DNA of 64,000 nt from Candidatus Melainabacteria bacterium (GTDB taxonomy: Bacteria; Cyanobacteriota; Vampirovibrionia; Obscuribacterales; Obscuribacteraceae), in contig JADJWK010000001.1 of the NCBI GenBank assembly GCA_016716405.1, positions 2,294,001-2,358,000 of the forward strand, in the 5' to 3' direction. A program made the position numbers and the translations under genes. The notes under the pieces were generated by a model. It made no database searches, had not been told where the DNA came from, and worked only from the letters and a program-made list of their open reading frames with translations. Shown in pieces: positions 53,646-61,978 of the stretch (its first letter is position 1; every line of letters starts with the position of its first letter).

Positions 53646-53648
53646 CCC

Positions 53649-54239
53649 ATGAAACAACAGTTTACTGCTGAGCTGGTGCTGGCGGCCTACAGCCAGGCTA
53701 TCTTTCCCATGGGCCATGACGACGGATCGATCAGGTGGTATTCTCCCGATCCGCGCTGTATTTTCGAGCTCGACAAATTTCATGTGCCTCGCCGTCTGGC
53801 GCGCACCTACAGGCAGGGCAAGTTTCGCATGACCGTCAACGAGTCATTCGGCGAGGTCATCCGTGCCTGTGCCGAACGAGATTCCACCTGGATTACCGAA
53901 GACATAATTCGAGTCTATGAAGAGTTGCACGAGCTGGGCTTCGCTCATTCGGTGGAGGCATATTATCGGGGCGAGCTGGCCGGTGGTCTCTATGGTGTCA
54001 GTCTGGGAGGGGCGTTCATGGGGGAGTCCATGTTCCATAAGGTCACTGACGCCTCCAAGATCTCGCTTGTCTACCTGGTGGAGAGAATGAGACAGCGAGG
54101 TTTTGCTCTTCTCGATACGCAGTACATGACCGAGCACCTTTCTACCTTCAACGCCCGATATATCTCGAAGAAGGAGTATCAGGGACTGCTCGAGAGAGCC
54201 CTGCAGATGAGCTGCCGCTTCGACGACCGCCGATCATAG
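53649..54239 (+). CDS. aat: Leucyl/phenylalanyl-tRNA-protein transferase
   Basis: A 196-residue enzyme that adds Leu or Phe to proteins with N-terminal Arg or Lys, marking them for ClpAP degradation (N-degron pathway). Typical segments: YSQAIFPMGHDDG, WYSPDPRCIFEL, TWITEDIIRVYEELH, SVEAYYRGELAGGLYGVSLG and FMGESMFH. It starts three bases after the cytochrome gene. Length is normal for the family. Confidence 0.95.
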   Translation: MKQQFTAELVLAAYSQAIFPMGHDDGSIRWYSPDPRCIFELDKFHVPRRLARTYRQGKFRMTVNESFGEVIRACAERDSTWITEDIIRVYEELHELGFAHSVEAYYRGELAGGLYGVSLGGAFMGESMFHKVTDASKISLVYLVERMRQRGFALLDTQYMTEHLSTFNARYISKKEYQGLLERALQMSCRFDDRRS

Positions 54240-54266
54240 AGGATGATACCATATATAGTGGCGATC

Positions 54267-54905
54267 TCAAAAGCCGCTATCGGGTATCTCCGATGTCGGC
54301 TCGTACTCCGGTGTCGGTCCGCCTCGCGGCCTCGTCTGTGCCGGTGGCGAGGCGTTGCCCCGATTGTTCCCGCTCTGGGAGTCGACGATTCTCGCCGAGA
54401 CGATCTGGTCCCCTCGTTGCATATTCCGGACCGCATTCAGTCCCTGGACCACCTGACCGAAAATCGCGTATCTTCCGTCGAGAAATTTTGTCGATTGCTT
54501 GGTTATATAGAATTGACAACTGGCTGAGTTCGGATTGTTCTTTCTCGCCATTGCCACGACACCGGCGCAGCTGTGGGAGAGTCGCCGGTTGATCTCGAGC
54601 GGGACATAGCGAACTTGACCGGTATTCGGATCGACGAAGTCGCCGGTGCCGTTGCCGTTGGGATCGCCGCCCTGAATGCACCAGGACTCGATGCGGTGAA
54701 ATATCTTGCCGTCGTAGAATCCTCGCGACACCAGATCGAGAAAGTTGGAAGCCGTCCTGGGAACGGCGCCGGAGAAGATACGGATATAGATATTTCCCCT
54801 GGTCGTCTGCAGCTCCACTACCGGATCTCTCTGCTGGGCGGCTACCGGCAGAATGAAAAACATTGATGTCGCCAGGGCTATGAAGAATCGGTGAGCTCTG
54901 TTCAA
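54267..54905 (-). CDS. Exported cyclophilin-type peptidyl-prolyl isomerase
   Basis: A 212-residue protein with a signal peptide (FFIALATSMFFILPVAAQQ) when started at the TTG at 54905. The cyclophilin domain (about 30-170) has the catalytic Arg in KIFHRIE, QGGDPNGNGTG, and ASCQFYITKQSTKFLDGRY. It isomerises prolyl bonds during folding of exported proteins. A Pro/Arg/Gly-rich tail of about 35 residues follows. The gene is divergent from the adenosine deaminase family gene; the start is uncertain because the upstream frame stays open. Confidence 0.88.
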   Translation of the reverse strand: MNRAHRFFIALATSMFFILPVAAQQRDPVVELQTTRGNIYIRIFSGAVPRTASNFLDLVSRGFYDGKIFHRIESWCIQGGDPNGNGTGDFVDPNTGQVRYVPLEINRRLSHSCAGVVAMARKNNPNSASCQFYITKQSTKFLDGRYAIFGQVVQGLNAVRNMQRGDQIVSARIVDSQSGNNRGNASPPAQTRPRGGPTPEYEPTSEIPDSGF

Positions 54906-55050
54906 TTTTATCGTCCGATAACGATTCCATCTTCCTGTGCCTACTTTTTTGTGCCCAGTTTGCCCCGTTCTTATACAATTTGATCGCTCCACGTTCCAAA
55001 AGCTACTCGACCGGGAAAAACATCTGTGGAGTCAATATGGGAATGGATTA

Positions 55051-56046
55051 ATGGCCCTTTATGCTGATTTGCACAGGCATCTGGGTGGAGCGCTTCATCC
55101 GCGGATTATCTACAAGTTTCTGCAGAGGCACGACCACTCGGTACTGAATTTCTTTCCAGATTACGATGGCTTCTACCACTGGTTTACCAGACCATGCCGG
55201 ACCCTCGAGGAGTTCGTCAAGATCCACTCTCTGGTGGAGGAACTCCAGAGTCTCGAGCATCTTCCCTATTTTTGTTTGCGTTTGTGCCGGGGTGCTTATA
55301 CATTCGAGAACCTCCAGTATCTGGAGTTGAGGTACAACCCCTATTTCCGGACGGATCCCGCTCTCAGTGAAAAGAAGCGGATCGGTCAGATGAACGAGAT
55401 CGTCGAGGTGATAACCGCCAATGTCAGACCGGCGGATTATCCTATCGTCGTGAAACAGATCCTCTGTCTCGACCGGCGTCTTCCCAGGCATATCAACGAG
55501 GCGATTCTGGACGTGGCGCGGGACAATCTCGGCCCGGTCGTCGGGATCGATCTCGCCGGACCGGAGATCAATCCGCAGATGTGGGAGGAGTGGGTGTCTC
55601 TTCTGGGCAAGGCGCGCTCTACCGGTCTGAAGACAACCTGCCACCTGGGAGAGACCAGTGCCGAAAATGTATTCAGCGAATATTTCCAGGTCCTGGACAG
55701 GATAGGTCATGGTATCCACATTCCGCTGGTGAGACCCGAGATGCTCAAAGAGCTCTCGAAAAAACAGATTACTCTGGAAGTCTGTCCTACCAGCTATCGG
55801 CAGACCGGAGTCTTGAAAGACTTCGCCGATCTTCGTGTGGTCTTCGAGCGCTGCAAGGAAGCCGGCGTCGCCATAGCAGTGTGCACCGACAACCCGGGAA
55901 GGAATCCGGCACCCTGCACTTTGCCCGGTGAGTACGAGCGACTGATCGACCACGATGTGATCGACTTCCATGAGCTCCAGCACATCCAGCAAGAAGCCTT
56001 TCGATCCGCGTTCGGATTTGTTCGCGGTGCACGGATCATGGACTAG
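55051..56046 (+). CDS. Adenosine deaminase family hydrolase
   Basis: A 331-residue TIM-barrel amidohydrolase. Zinc ligands and catalytic residues are visible in order: HxH in DLHRHLGGAL, His-Glu in CHLGETSAE, the RIGHGIHI segment and CTDNPG with the catalytic Asp. These differ slightly from classical adenosine deaminases (HLGE for HAGE and TDNP for TDDP), so adenine, N6-methyl-AMP or another purine may be the substrate. I chose the ATG at 55051 because sequence before it does not look coding. Confidence 0.9.
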   Translation: MALYADLHRHLGGALHPRIIYKFLQRHDHSVLNFFPDYDGFYHWFTRPCRTLEEFVKIHSLVEELQSLEHLPYFCLRLCRGAYTFENLQYLELRYNPYFRTDPALSEKKRIGQMNEIVEVITANVRPADYPIVVKQILCLDRRLPRHINEAILDVARDNLGPVVGIDLAGPEINPQMWEEWVSLLGKARSTGLKTTCHLGETSAENVFSEYFQVLDRIGHGIHIPLVRPEMLKELSKKQITLEVCPTSYRQTGVLKDFADLRVVFERCKEAGVAIAVCTDNPGRNPAPCTLPGEYERLIDHDVIDFHELQHIQQEAFRSAFGFVRGARIMD

Positions 56047-56475
56047 ATTGTTCACTTTTCAAAACAATCCGCAATGTTGCGAGCCGATCGCCGGGAGTGT
56101 TCGAGCGATAGCCGCCATCGTTCGCCATGAGCAGTATGCTCTTTTAAAACCAGCTGTTCATCAGGGTTTTGTTCGATCGCGGTTGCGGCTCTGGTATCAC
56201 GAGAATCGAAATTCGTCGGGCATCGTATTTAGTTTGAGCACCAGATTCCAAAAAAACGATATATCCTTTTGGTCCTTTTTTTATCCATATATTGCATTTT
56301 TTTGAATTTGAAGTTAACCTATCAGCTGTGGTGTGATTAAAGAGCTCAATAGAAAGGCTCTGAACAAAAAAAATGGTGGCATAGAAAAAAGCACGCTTTA
56401 TTCGGTCAATCCTCGTTGTACCGTCGTTCTAGAGATTGACCGTTCCATGCTGCCGTCTACTCGGGAGGAGAGAAA
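56047..56475. other. AT-rich non-coding region before the histone-like gene
   Basis: No gene is seen in these 429 bp. The right half is AT-rich. A 9-bp inverted repeat (CGGTCAATC at 56403-56411 and GATTGACCG at 56434-56442) lies shortly before the next start and may form a leader hairpin or operator. Confidence 0.5.
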
Positions 56476-57285
56476 ATGGCAACCAAAAACAATCGGGCAA
56501 AGAAGATGAAGGACCCCAGCACTAAGGTCCCGTCTGTCGATGCAGCAGATGAAATCAACAAAGCATCTGCCGAGTCGGCCCCGAATTCGGAAGCTAAAAA
56601 ATCCACGCGCAAGGCCGCCGGCAAAAATGCCGGTGGTGCCAAGAAAACAACTGCGAAGAAGCCTGCAGCCAAGAAAACAACTGCTAGCAAACCCGCAGCC
56701 AAAAAGAAAGCGGCAGCCAAAAAGCCTACTGCCAAAAAGGCAACGGCCAAAAAAGCTACAGCCAAGCGCAAGCCGGCTGCCAAAAAGTCGACCGCTAAAA
56801 AAGTGACGGCCAAGAAAGCCACCGCTAAGAAGTCGACAGCCAAGAAGCCCGCGGCCAAGAAGGCAGTAGCCAAAAAGACCACGGCCAAAAAGGCAGTAGC
56901 CAAAAAGACCACGGCCAAGAAATCTACCGCCAAAAAGCCGGCGGCTAAGAAGACTGCAGCCAAAAAGACCACGGCCAAGAAAGCTGCCGCCAAAAAACCG
57001 GCGGCTAAGAAGTCGACAGCCAAGAAAGCAGTCGCCAAAAAGCCCGTGGCTAAGAAGTCCACCGCCAAGAAACCGGCGGCCAAAAAGGCGGCAGCCAAAA
57101 AGCCTGCCGCCAAGAAGAAAACGGTAGCTAAAAAGCCAGTGGCTAAGAAAAAAGCCGCTAAGAAGCGCACCGTCGGCAAGCCCGCGACCGCGGCTGCTTC
57201 CCCGGAAGCGACCGCCGCTACCGCGAATGCCAAACCGGCTATCGCCAAGAAGCGCAAACCGGCCAAACGGAAAACAGCCAAGTAA
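56476..57285 (+). CDS. Histone H1-like Lys/Ala-rich protein
   Basis: A 269-residue protein made almost entirely of Lys, Ala, Pro and Thr after an N-terminal acidic-mixed segment of about 45 residues. The core is tandem AAKK-P/T units (KKPAAKKTTAKK type), as in the C-terminal tail of histone H1 and bacterial H1-like proteins, which bind and compact DNA. The repeats cause long in-frame DNA repetition. GGGAGGAG precedes the ATG. A strong terminator hairpin follows. Probable nucleoid-associated protein. Confidence 0.92.
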   Translation: MATKNNRAKKMKDPSTKVPSVDAADEINKASAESAPNSEAKKSTRKAAGKNAGGAKKTTAKKPAAKKTTASKPAAKKKAAAKKPTAKKATAKKATAKRKPAAKKSTAKKVTAKKATAKKSTAKKPAAKKAVAKKTTAKKAVAKKTTAKKSTAKKPAAKKTAAKKTTAKKAAAKKPAAKKSTAKKAVAKKPVAKKSTAKKPAAKKAAAKKPAAKKKTVAKKPVAKKKAAKKRTVGKPATAAASPEATAATANAKPAIAKKRKPAKRKTAK

Positions 57286-57308
57286 GCTGGCTTTATCCAG
57301 GTAAGTCG

Positions 57309-57336
57309 GAGCCCCGGACAGAGATGTCCGGGGCTC
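57309..57336 (+). terminator. Intrinsic terminator-like hairpin after the histone-like gene
   Basis: GAGCCCCGGACA (57309-57320) and TGTCCGGGGCTC (57325-57336) form a perfect 12-bp GC-rich stem with a GAGA loop, followed by TTCGCTCT. It is 23 bp after the stop. Confidence 0.8.
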
Positions 57337-57367
57337 TTCGCTCTGGTCCTCTAATCGAGACGTCGAG

Positions 57368-57387
57368 TGATACCGTAAGCGGTATCA
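57368..57387 (-). terminator. Small hairpin after the YqiA-like gene
   Basis: TGATACCG and CGGTATCA pair around a TAAG loop, one base beyond the stop of the minus-strand esterase gene. Confidence 0.5.
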
Positions 57388-57388
57388 T

Positions 57389-58042
57389 CTAAATCGATCT
57401 GTTCCGGAGGAAAGCGCTGCTCTCGCGCCAGATGGTATCAAGAGAATCGATGAGCTCGTGTCCGTCGTCGAGCTCGCGCAGGATCGCCAGATTCGGGTTG
57501 CTGCCGGTGAAGTCGCGGCTCACCGAAATCGGGACTACCTCGTCTCTGACACCGTGAAAAATCAGAGTCGGCACTTTGATCTCGAAGGATTCGGTGGAGT
57601 GATTGTCCAGGTCCTCTACAAAGCCATAGGCGAGCTTTCGGTTCTCGCCATAGGCGTAATGAAAGAACTCTCTTTCTCCTTGCTCTCGCCACTTTGCCAT
57701 TTCGTCCTCGCGGAGCAGAGCTTTCCAGCGTTTGCCGATTCCGAAGCCGGGCGCCATGAGAATAAGGGCCGAGACATTTCTTGCCTTCAGGGAAGCAAGA
57801 GAGGCAATAAGTCCCCCCATGCTCGAGCCGATCATGATCAACTTATTGTCTTGGAGCTCCTGAGCCAGTCTGCCTGCCAGCTCGAGCTGGCTTGTCAGGG
57901 TAAGCCGGTAAAAGTCCGGATAGTTCAAGTCGGGAACCGTGACAGCGTGACCACTCTGCTCCAGCTTGTCTCTGAAAAAGGCGGCTTTCTTGGAGCCCGG
58001 TCCCGATGCGAAACCGTGCAGGTAGATGATTCGTTCGGGCAT
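57389..58042 (-). CDS. YqiA/YcfP-like alpha/beta-hydrolase esterase
   Basis: A 217-residue small esterase. RIIYLHGFASGPGSKKAAFF is the typical start with the oxyanion region; the nucleophile elbow is GSSMGGLIAS; the acid and His are in GVRDEVVP and DDGHELIDS. Start ATG at 58042. Two hydrolase genes of this size occur in Gammaproteobacteria and Cyanobacteria; the natural substrate is unknown. It starts 22 bp after the 58065 gene, same strand. Confidence 0.92.
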   Translation of the reverse strand: MPERIIYLHGFASGPGSKKAAFFRDKLEQSGHAVTVPDLNYPDFYRLTLTSQLELAGRLAQELQDNKLIMIGSSMGGLIASLASLKARNVSALILMAPGFGIGKRWKALLREDEMAKWREQGEREFFHYAYGENRKLAYGFVEDLDNHSTESFEIKVPTLIFHGVRDEVVPISVSRDFTGSNPNLAILRELDDGHELIDSLDTIWRESSAFLRNRSI

Positions 58043-58064
58043 ATTCCTGAAACTATTCCTCAAT

Positions 58065-58658
58065 CTACTCCTGGCTGCTGGCTATCCAGCTGTACCAGGG
58101 GCTGGAATGCACCGACGAGGTGATCTGGAGACCGAGGGTATTGCGTCCACCGGCATCTCCCTTGGTGATCAGGATCCAGTCGCCGGCACCATAGAAAGAG
58201 AAGATCCAGATCTTGTCCTGCTGCTCGACACACGCTATCCATTGATCGTAATAGGGCGGCTGGATCGGATAATACGCAAAAGCGCTGACCTCACCGCTTT
58301 CGTTGAACTGAGGCAGGGTCGAGCGCCAGTCTTCCTTGCTGGCGATGACAATGGTCTGGCGAACGCGCTGCCCTTCCTGTACCTGGGCCAGATTCTTTTG
58401 TTTGACCGAGCCGGACCAGCGAGTCGGCAAGTAGAGATACATGGTTCCATCGAGCATCTCGGGAAATTCGAAGGGGACCTGGCTCCATTCAGTGGCATCG
58501 CCGGGTTGGGCATAAGACTTGAAGCCGAAGGTATTCGGGTCGACACCGAGTTTTTCGCAGAAATGAGGAGCGGAAGCCTCCAGGGCATTCTCGTGGGCGG
58601 CGCTGTCCTGGGCCCAGCGCAGGAGCTGCTCGTGGAAGAAGTTGTTGACATCGTTCAT
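58065..58658 (-). CDS. Unrecognised soluble protein upstream of the esterase
   Basis: A 197-residue, aromatic-rich protein (many Trp and Tyr) without signal peptide or membrane segment. Beta-rich central and C-terminal parts include MYLYLPTRWSG, KIWIFSFYGAGDWIL and SSPWYSWIAS. No known domain. It is transcribed with the esterase, away from MNIO locus B. Confidence 0.75.
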   Translation of the reverse strand: MNDVNNFFHEQLLRWAQDSAAHENALEASAPHFCEKLGVDPNTFGFKSYAQPGDATEWSQVPFEFPEMLDGTMYLYLPTRWSGSVKQKNLAQVQEGQRVRQTIVIASKEDWRSTLPQFNESGEVSAFAYYPIQPPYYDQWIACVEQQDKIWIFSFYGAGDWILITKGDAGGRNTLGLQITSSVHSSPWYSWIASSQE

Positions 58659-58893
58659 CTGGTCGGCTTCCTTACTTATATATAGGTACGAAATCTGGTA
58701 CTCAGAATATTCAATCCCGTAAACTCGTGGTTTTATTCAGGTCAGATTTTACACAGCCATAACGATTTGATTGTGCACTTTTAATCGTGGTGCCATAGGA
58801 TGAACTCCAACTTTCCTTATTCGGAAGTCACGATGCCAAAATCTCGTGAAATCCGGAAAGGTCTGTAACGATAATACCTTTAGGAGGTTAGCG

Positions 58894-59280
58894 ATGCAGA
58901 AAACACAACTAGCTGCGGCCGTGGTCGCTGTTCTAGGTTTTGCTCTTCAAGGTCCAGCCAATGCGGCTGACAAGATTGAAGGCGGAAAGCTCGATGTCAA
59001 GGAAAACTCTTCTCCTTCCGAAATCAAGTCCGATAAAAAAGTGAAACTCGGTAAGAAAGAAAAGAAAGAGAAGAAAGAGAAAAAGGGCAAAGAAGGCTCC
59101 TGCAAGGGCAAAGAAGGCTCCTGCAAGGGCAAAGAAGGCTCCTGCAAGGGCAAAGAAGGCTCCTGCAAGGGCAAAGAAGGCTCCTGCAAGGGCAAAGAAG
59201 GCTCCTGCAAGGGCAAAGAAGGCTCCTGCAAGGGTAAAGAAGGCTCCTGCAAAGCTAAGGACGAAGGCGGCGACGAGTAG
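58894..59280 (+). CDS. MNIO-type RiPP precursor with eight EGSC units (locus B)
   Basis: A 128-residue secreted precursor. The ATG at 58894 has a very strong TAGGAGG six bases upstream. The signal peptide (MQKTQLAAAVVAVLGFALQG, then PANA) is followed by an acidic-basic spacer and a Lys/Glu-rich stretch, then eight tandem EGSC units, the first seven as EGSCKGK and the last as EGSCKAK, with Cys every seven residues and none elsewhere in the mature part. It ends in DEGGDE. This resembles MNIO substrates with EGKC repeats (bufferin and HvfA types) that become copper-binding peptides after Cys modification. Here Ser replaces Lys before Cys. The MNIO enzyme gene follows 78 bp downstream. Confidence 0.88.
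   Translation: MQKTQLAAAVVAVLGFALQGPANAADKIEGGKLDVKENSSPSEIKSDKKVKLGKKEKKEKKEKKGKEGSCKGKEGSCKGKEGSCKGKEGSCKGKEGSCKGKEGSCKGKEGSCKGKEGSCKAKDEGGDE
59085..59266 (+). repeat. 21-bp tandem repeat encoding EGSCKGK
   Basis: Eight copies of GAAGGCTCCTGC start at 59091 and recur every 21 bp. Synonymous sites are also almost unchanged; the visible differences are a T in the last linker (AAGGGTAAA) and the divergent final AAAGCTAAG. Near-identity at silent positions points to recent expansion or ongoing slippage. Confidence 0.95.
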
Positions 59281-59358
59281 ACCCCGGTCTCTCGTTTTCT
59301 TTTTCGCGCCAATCTCCGGCCGGTTCGATCCGGCAGGTGAAAGGAGGTTATCGAACCA

Positions 59359-60255
59359 GTGTCAGATGATTTTTTCTCGATCAAGAAAAAGCTTCCCGTG
59401 CTCGGTATCGGTCTGGGTTTGCGCCGCGAGTTGGCGCAGCTCACCTTCGCTGCCGCCGATCGGATCGACTGGCTGGAGATTGTGCCCGAAAATTATATGG
59501 ATATCGGCGGGTCTGCCCGCGAACGCCTGGATGAAGCGCTTGCCAGCTTTCCCATCGTCACGCACGGGGTGAATCTGTCGGTGGGAAGCACCGACGCCCT
59601 CAATGACGATTATTTGAAGTCGTTGAAAGCGCTGCTCGATCATATTGATGCTCCCTGGTGGACCGATCACCTGTGTTTTACGTCGGTGAACGGCGCCTAT
59701 ATGCATGACCTGCTTCCCCTGCCTTTCTCGAAAGAAGCCGTGGAGCACGTCGCCGGGAGAGCCAGGATATGCCAGGAGCGAATCGGCAGACCTTTTCTGC
59801 TGGAGAATATCTCTTATTACACCGAGATTCCCGGGTCCGAGATGGAGGAAGCGCAGTTTCTCTCGGAGGTTCTCGAGAAGGCTGATTGCGGGCTCCTGCT
59901 AGACGTCAACAATGTCTATGTCAATTCGATAAACCTGAATTTCGATCCTTACAAGTATCTCGATTCGATCCCACTGGAGAGAGTCGTTCAGATCCATCTG
60001 GCCGGACATACTTATGTCGGGGAGACCATCATCGATACTCATGGAGCGCCTGTCATAGAGCCTGTCTTCGAGCTCCTTGCCCATGTGCTCAAAGGCACCG
60101 ATGTGAAAGCGGTCATGCTCGAGCGCGATCAGAATTATCCTGATTTCGACGAGATCCTGGCGGAGCTGGATGAGATCCGCGCTATTACCCGGAACCACCA
60201 GCCCGAAGGGACCGTCTCCACCCTGCCCCGGGATCGAGCCAGGGCTTCGGCTTGA
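59359..60255 (+). CDS. DUF692/MNIO family oxidative enzyme (locus B)
   Basis: A 298-residue TIM-barrel enzyme of the same family as the locus A protein but clearly diverged. The GTG at 59359 has AAGGAGG ten bases upstream. Active-site and metal-binding segments: HGVNLSVGS near 72, WWTDHLCF near 98, LLENISYY, LLLDVNNVYVNSINLNFDP, IHLAGHTYVGETIIDTHGAP and MLERDQNYPD. It probably oxidises Cys residues of the EGSC repeats, as relatives do on EGKC or other Cys motifs to give heterocycle or thioamide groups. The stop overlaps the DUF2063-like gene region by open frame only; the partner starts 11 bp later. Confidence 0.95.
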   Translation: MSDDFFSIKKKLPVLGIGLGLRRELAQLTFAAADRIDWLEIVPENYMDIGGSARERLDEALASFPIVTHGVNLSVGSTDALNDDYLKSLKALLDHIDAPWWTDHLCFTSVNGAYMHDLLPLPFSKEAVEHVAGRARICQERIGRPFLLENISYYTEIPGSEMEEAQFLSEVLEKADCGLLLDVNNVYVNSINLNFDPYKYLDSIPLERVVQIHLAGHTYVGETIIDTHGAPVIEPVFELLAHVLKGTDVKAVMLERDQNYPDFDEILAELDEIRAITRNHQPEGTVSTLPRDRARASA

Positions 60256-60266
60256 GGAGGAGCGTC

Positions 60267-61100
60267 ATGACCGAAACCGCCACCCTCAAAGAAATAGAGG
60301 AGAGTCTCTACCGTCTCTGGACCACCGGTGATGCCCGGCGTGCATACCTGTCCGGTCTGGTTCCCGAGGGAGTCCATCGAGAGGTGGCGGAAAGGATCGA
60401 TCCTGAAGGCGTCAGCCTTTATTCGTCCCTTATCAGGCTTGGTCAGAAGGACTTGATGCTCTCCATCTACCCGGGTTGCGCCCGGGTGATCGGGCGGAGT
60501 ATCGAAGACCTCATCTATCAGTATATGGAGACATTTCCTGCCGAGCATTTCAATTTCAATCGGGCTGCCAGCCGTTTCAGTGTCTTCCTGAAAGAGCATT
60601 GCCAGCGGCTCGTCGAGAAATTCCCCTTTCTGCCCGAGCTGGCTGATTACGAGTGGATCGAGCTCGAGGTTCTGGAGCATCCTGCCGATCAGCGCGCCGC
60701 CCATGAAAAGATCGCCCTCTCGTCGCCTGATGATTTCAGCAAACAGGCTCCGCTGGTCAATCCGACTCTGATCCTCAGGAAGTATCAATATCCAATCGAT
60801 AAGATCGTGGACTGGCTTCGTGATGATGTCCGCCTTCCCCGGCGGATCAAGAAGGCGGAAGTCCGTCTTGCGGTGTACCGCTCGGCCCGGACCAATAGTG
60901 CTCGGTTTCTGGCTCTCTCACCGGTTGCCGCGCGCCTGATCGAGACGGCCGCAGCTTCGCCGGCTGCCTTTGCCGAGCTTGTCGCCATCGCGGTCAACGA
61001 GAATCCGGACGCCGATCCCCAGAACACCGTCCTGGAGTTTCTCGAGCTCATCGAGAAGCTCGAGGATCTCGAGCTCCTGTCCGGATGCATTTCGCTTTGA
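60267..61100 (+). CDS. DUF2063-like partner of the MNIO enzyme (locus B)
   Basis: A 277-residue protein. The ATG at 60267 has GAGGAGG directly upstream. The N-terminal 110 residues match the DUF2063 helical DNA-binding-like domain: LYRLWTTGDARRAYLSG, YSSLIRLGQKDLMLSIYPG-type segments, then ELADYEWIELEV in the middle. In known systems this partner binds the precursor leader and presents it to the MNIO enzyme. The C-terminal half is helical and less conserved. Its stop is one base from the stop of the convergent tlyA gene. Confidence 0.92.
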   Translation: MTETATLKEIEESLYRLWTTGDARRAYLSGLVPEGVHREVAERIDPEGVSLYSSLIRLGQKDLMLSIYPGCARVIGRSIEDLIYQYMETFPAEHFNFNRAASRFSVFLKEHCQRLVEKFPFLPELADYEWIELEVLEHPADQRAAHEKIALSSPDDFSKQAPLVNPTLILRKYQYPIDKIVDWLRDDVRLPRRIKKAEVRLAVYRSARTNSARFLALSPVAARLIETAAASPAAFAELVAIAVNENPDADPQNTVLEFLELIEKLEDLELLSGCISL

Positions 61101-61101
61101 T

Positions 61102-61941
61102 TCAGGAAAGCTCCAGGCAGGCTTTGTCCACAATCTCTTTCAAGGCAGCATCGACAAGCGGCTCCCCTTCGGTTTCCAGCAAGACCAGAAATTCTATGTT
61201 GCCGGCGGGACCTTTGACGGGTGAAAAGGTTGCGGCGACAAGAACGAGACCGCATCCACCGCAAACCTCCCGTACCGCCTGCAGAACCTCTCCGTGCACG
61301 CCGGGATCTCTTACCACGCCTTTGCGCACGGCTTCTCGCCCGGCCTCGAACTGAGGTTTGACCAGACAAACCGCCTGAAGCCGGTCTCCTTTCATGACCG
61401 ATGGGAGAACCGGCACTATTTTGGCAAGAGAGATGAAAGAGCAGTCCACGGCGGCGAAATCAGCCGGACGGTCGGCGCTCTCCAGGTCGCAGCCGTATAG
61501 ATCCAGGGGCTTGAGATAACGGGCATTGAGCCTCTCTTTCACCACCACCCTGGGGTCATTTCGTAATAGCCAGTCGAGTTGTCCGTAACCGACATCGATG
61601 GCATATACGGTATCAGCTCCGCTGCGCAGCATGCAGTCGGTGAAGCCGCCGGTGGAGGCTCCGATATCGAGACAGACACGGCCATTCAAGTCGATAGCGA
61701 AGTCGGCCAGAGCTTTCTCGAGCTTGAGCCCTCCTCTGCTCACGAAGCGCCTGGGGCTGTAGCTGGATTTGAGAGTGATATCGTCGGCAGTGCGGAAAAG
61801 GGAGCCTGCCTTGGTAGCTTTCTCGCCGTTCACCAGGACCATTCCGTTCATGATTGCCGATTGGGCTTCTCGCCGGCTCGGGAAGAGCCCTCTTTCCACA
61901 CAGAGGATGTCCAGTCGTTGCTTTTCTTTTCGGTTTGGCAT
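61102..61941 (-). CDS. tlyA: TlyA family rRNA 2'-O-methyltransferase
   Basis: A 279-residue protein with an N-terminal S4 RNA-binding domain (about 8-65; RLDILCVERGLFPSRREAQS) and an FtsJ-type methyltransferase (about 75-270). SAM-binding VCLDIGASTGGFTD and the catalytic regions VDCSFISLAKI and CLVKPQFEAG are present. TlyA methylates 16S and 23S rRNA; it was first named a hemolysin. Ends tail to tail with the DUF2063-like gene. Confidence 0.94.
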   Translation of the reverse strand: MPNRKEKQRLDILCVERGLFPSRREAQSAIMNGMVLVNGEKATKAGSLFRTADDITLKSSYSPRRFVSRGGLKLEKALADFAIDLNGRVCLDIGASTGGFTDCMLRSGADTVYAIDVGYGQLDWLLRNDPRVVVKERLNARYLKPLDLYGCDLESADRPADFAAVDCSFISLAKIVPVLPSVMKGDRLQAVCLVKPQFEAGREAVRKGVVRDPGVHGEVLQAVREVCGGCGLVLVAATFSPVKGPAGNIEFLVLLETEGEPLVDAALKEIVDKACLELS

Positions 61942-61965
61942 CGCTCTTATTGTAAAGGTTATAAT
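61935..61965 (+). promoter_or_regulatory. Promoter of tRNA-Ser
   Basis: A consensus TATAAT lies at 61960-61965, 14 bp before the tRNA start. The best upstream -35 match is TTGGCA at 61935-61940, with a long 19-bp spacer, so the -10 is more certain than the -35. Confidence 0.55.
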
Positions 61966-61978
61966 ATGTCTTGGTTAA

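Noticed and set aside
56047..56475. Possible small RNA in the AT-rich gap
   Set aside because: A 9-bp inverted repeat is present, but no conserved RNA fold or terminator can be recognised from the sequence alone.
56457..57281. A long hydrophobic open frame opposite the histone-like gene
   Set aside because: It is the reverse complement of the AAKK repeats (a run of FLAA units), with no independent ribosome site.
59085..59266. CRISPR-like tandem units
   Set aside because: Units are directly adjacent 21-bp coding repeats without unique spacers; they encode EGSCKGK.
58947..59444. A repeated frame opposite the EGSC precursor
   Set aside because: It mirrors the 21-bp repeats (SLPLQEP units) and covers the MNIO start; the plus-strand gene has the strong ribosome site and signal peptide.
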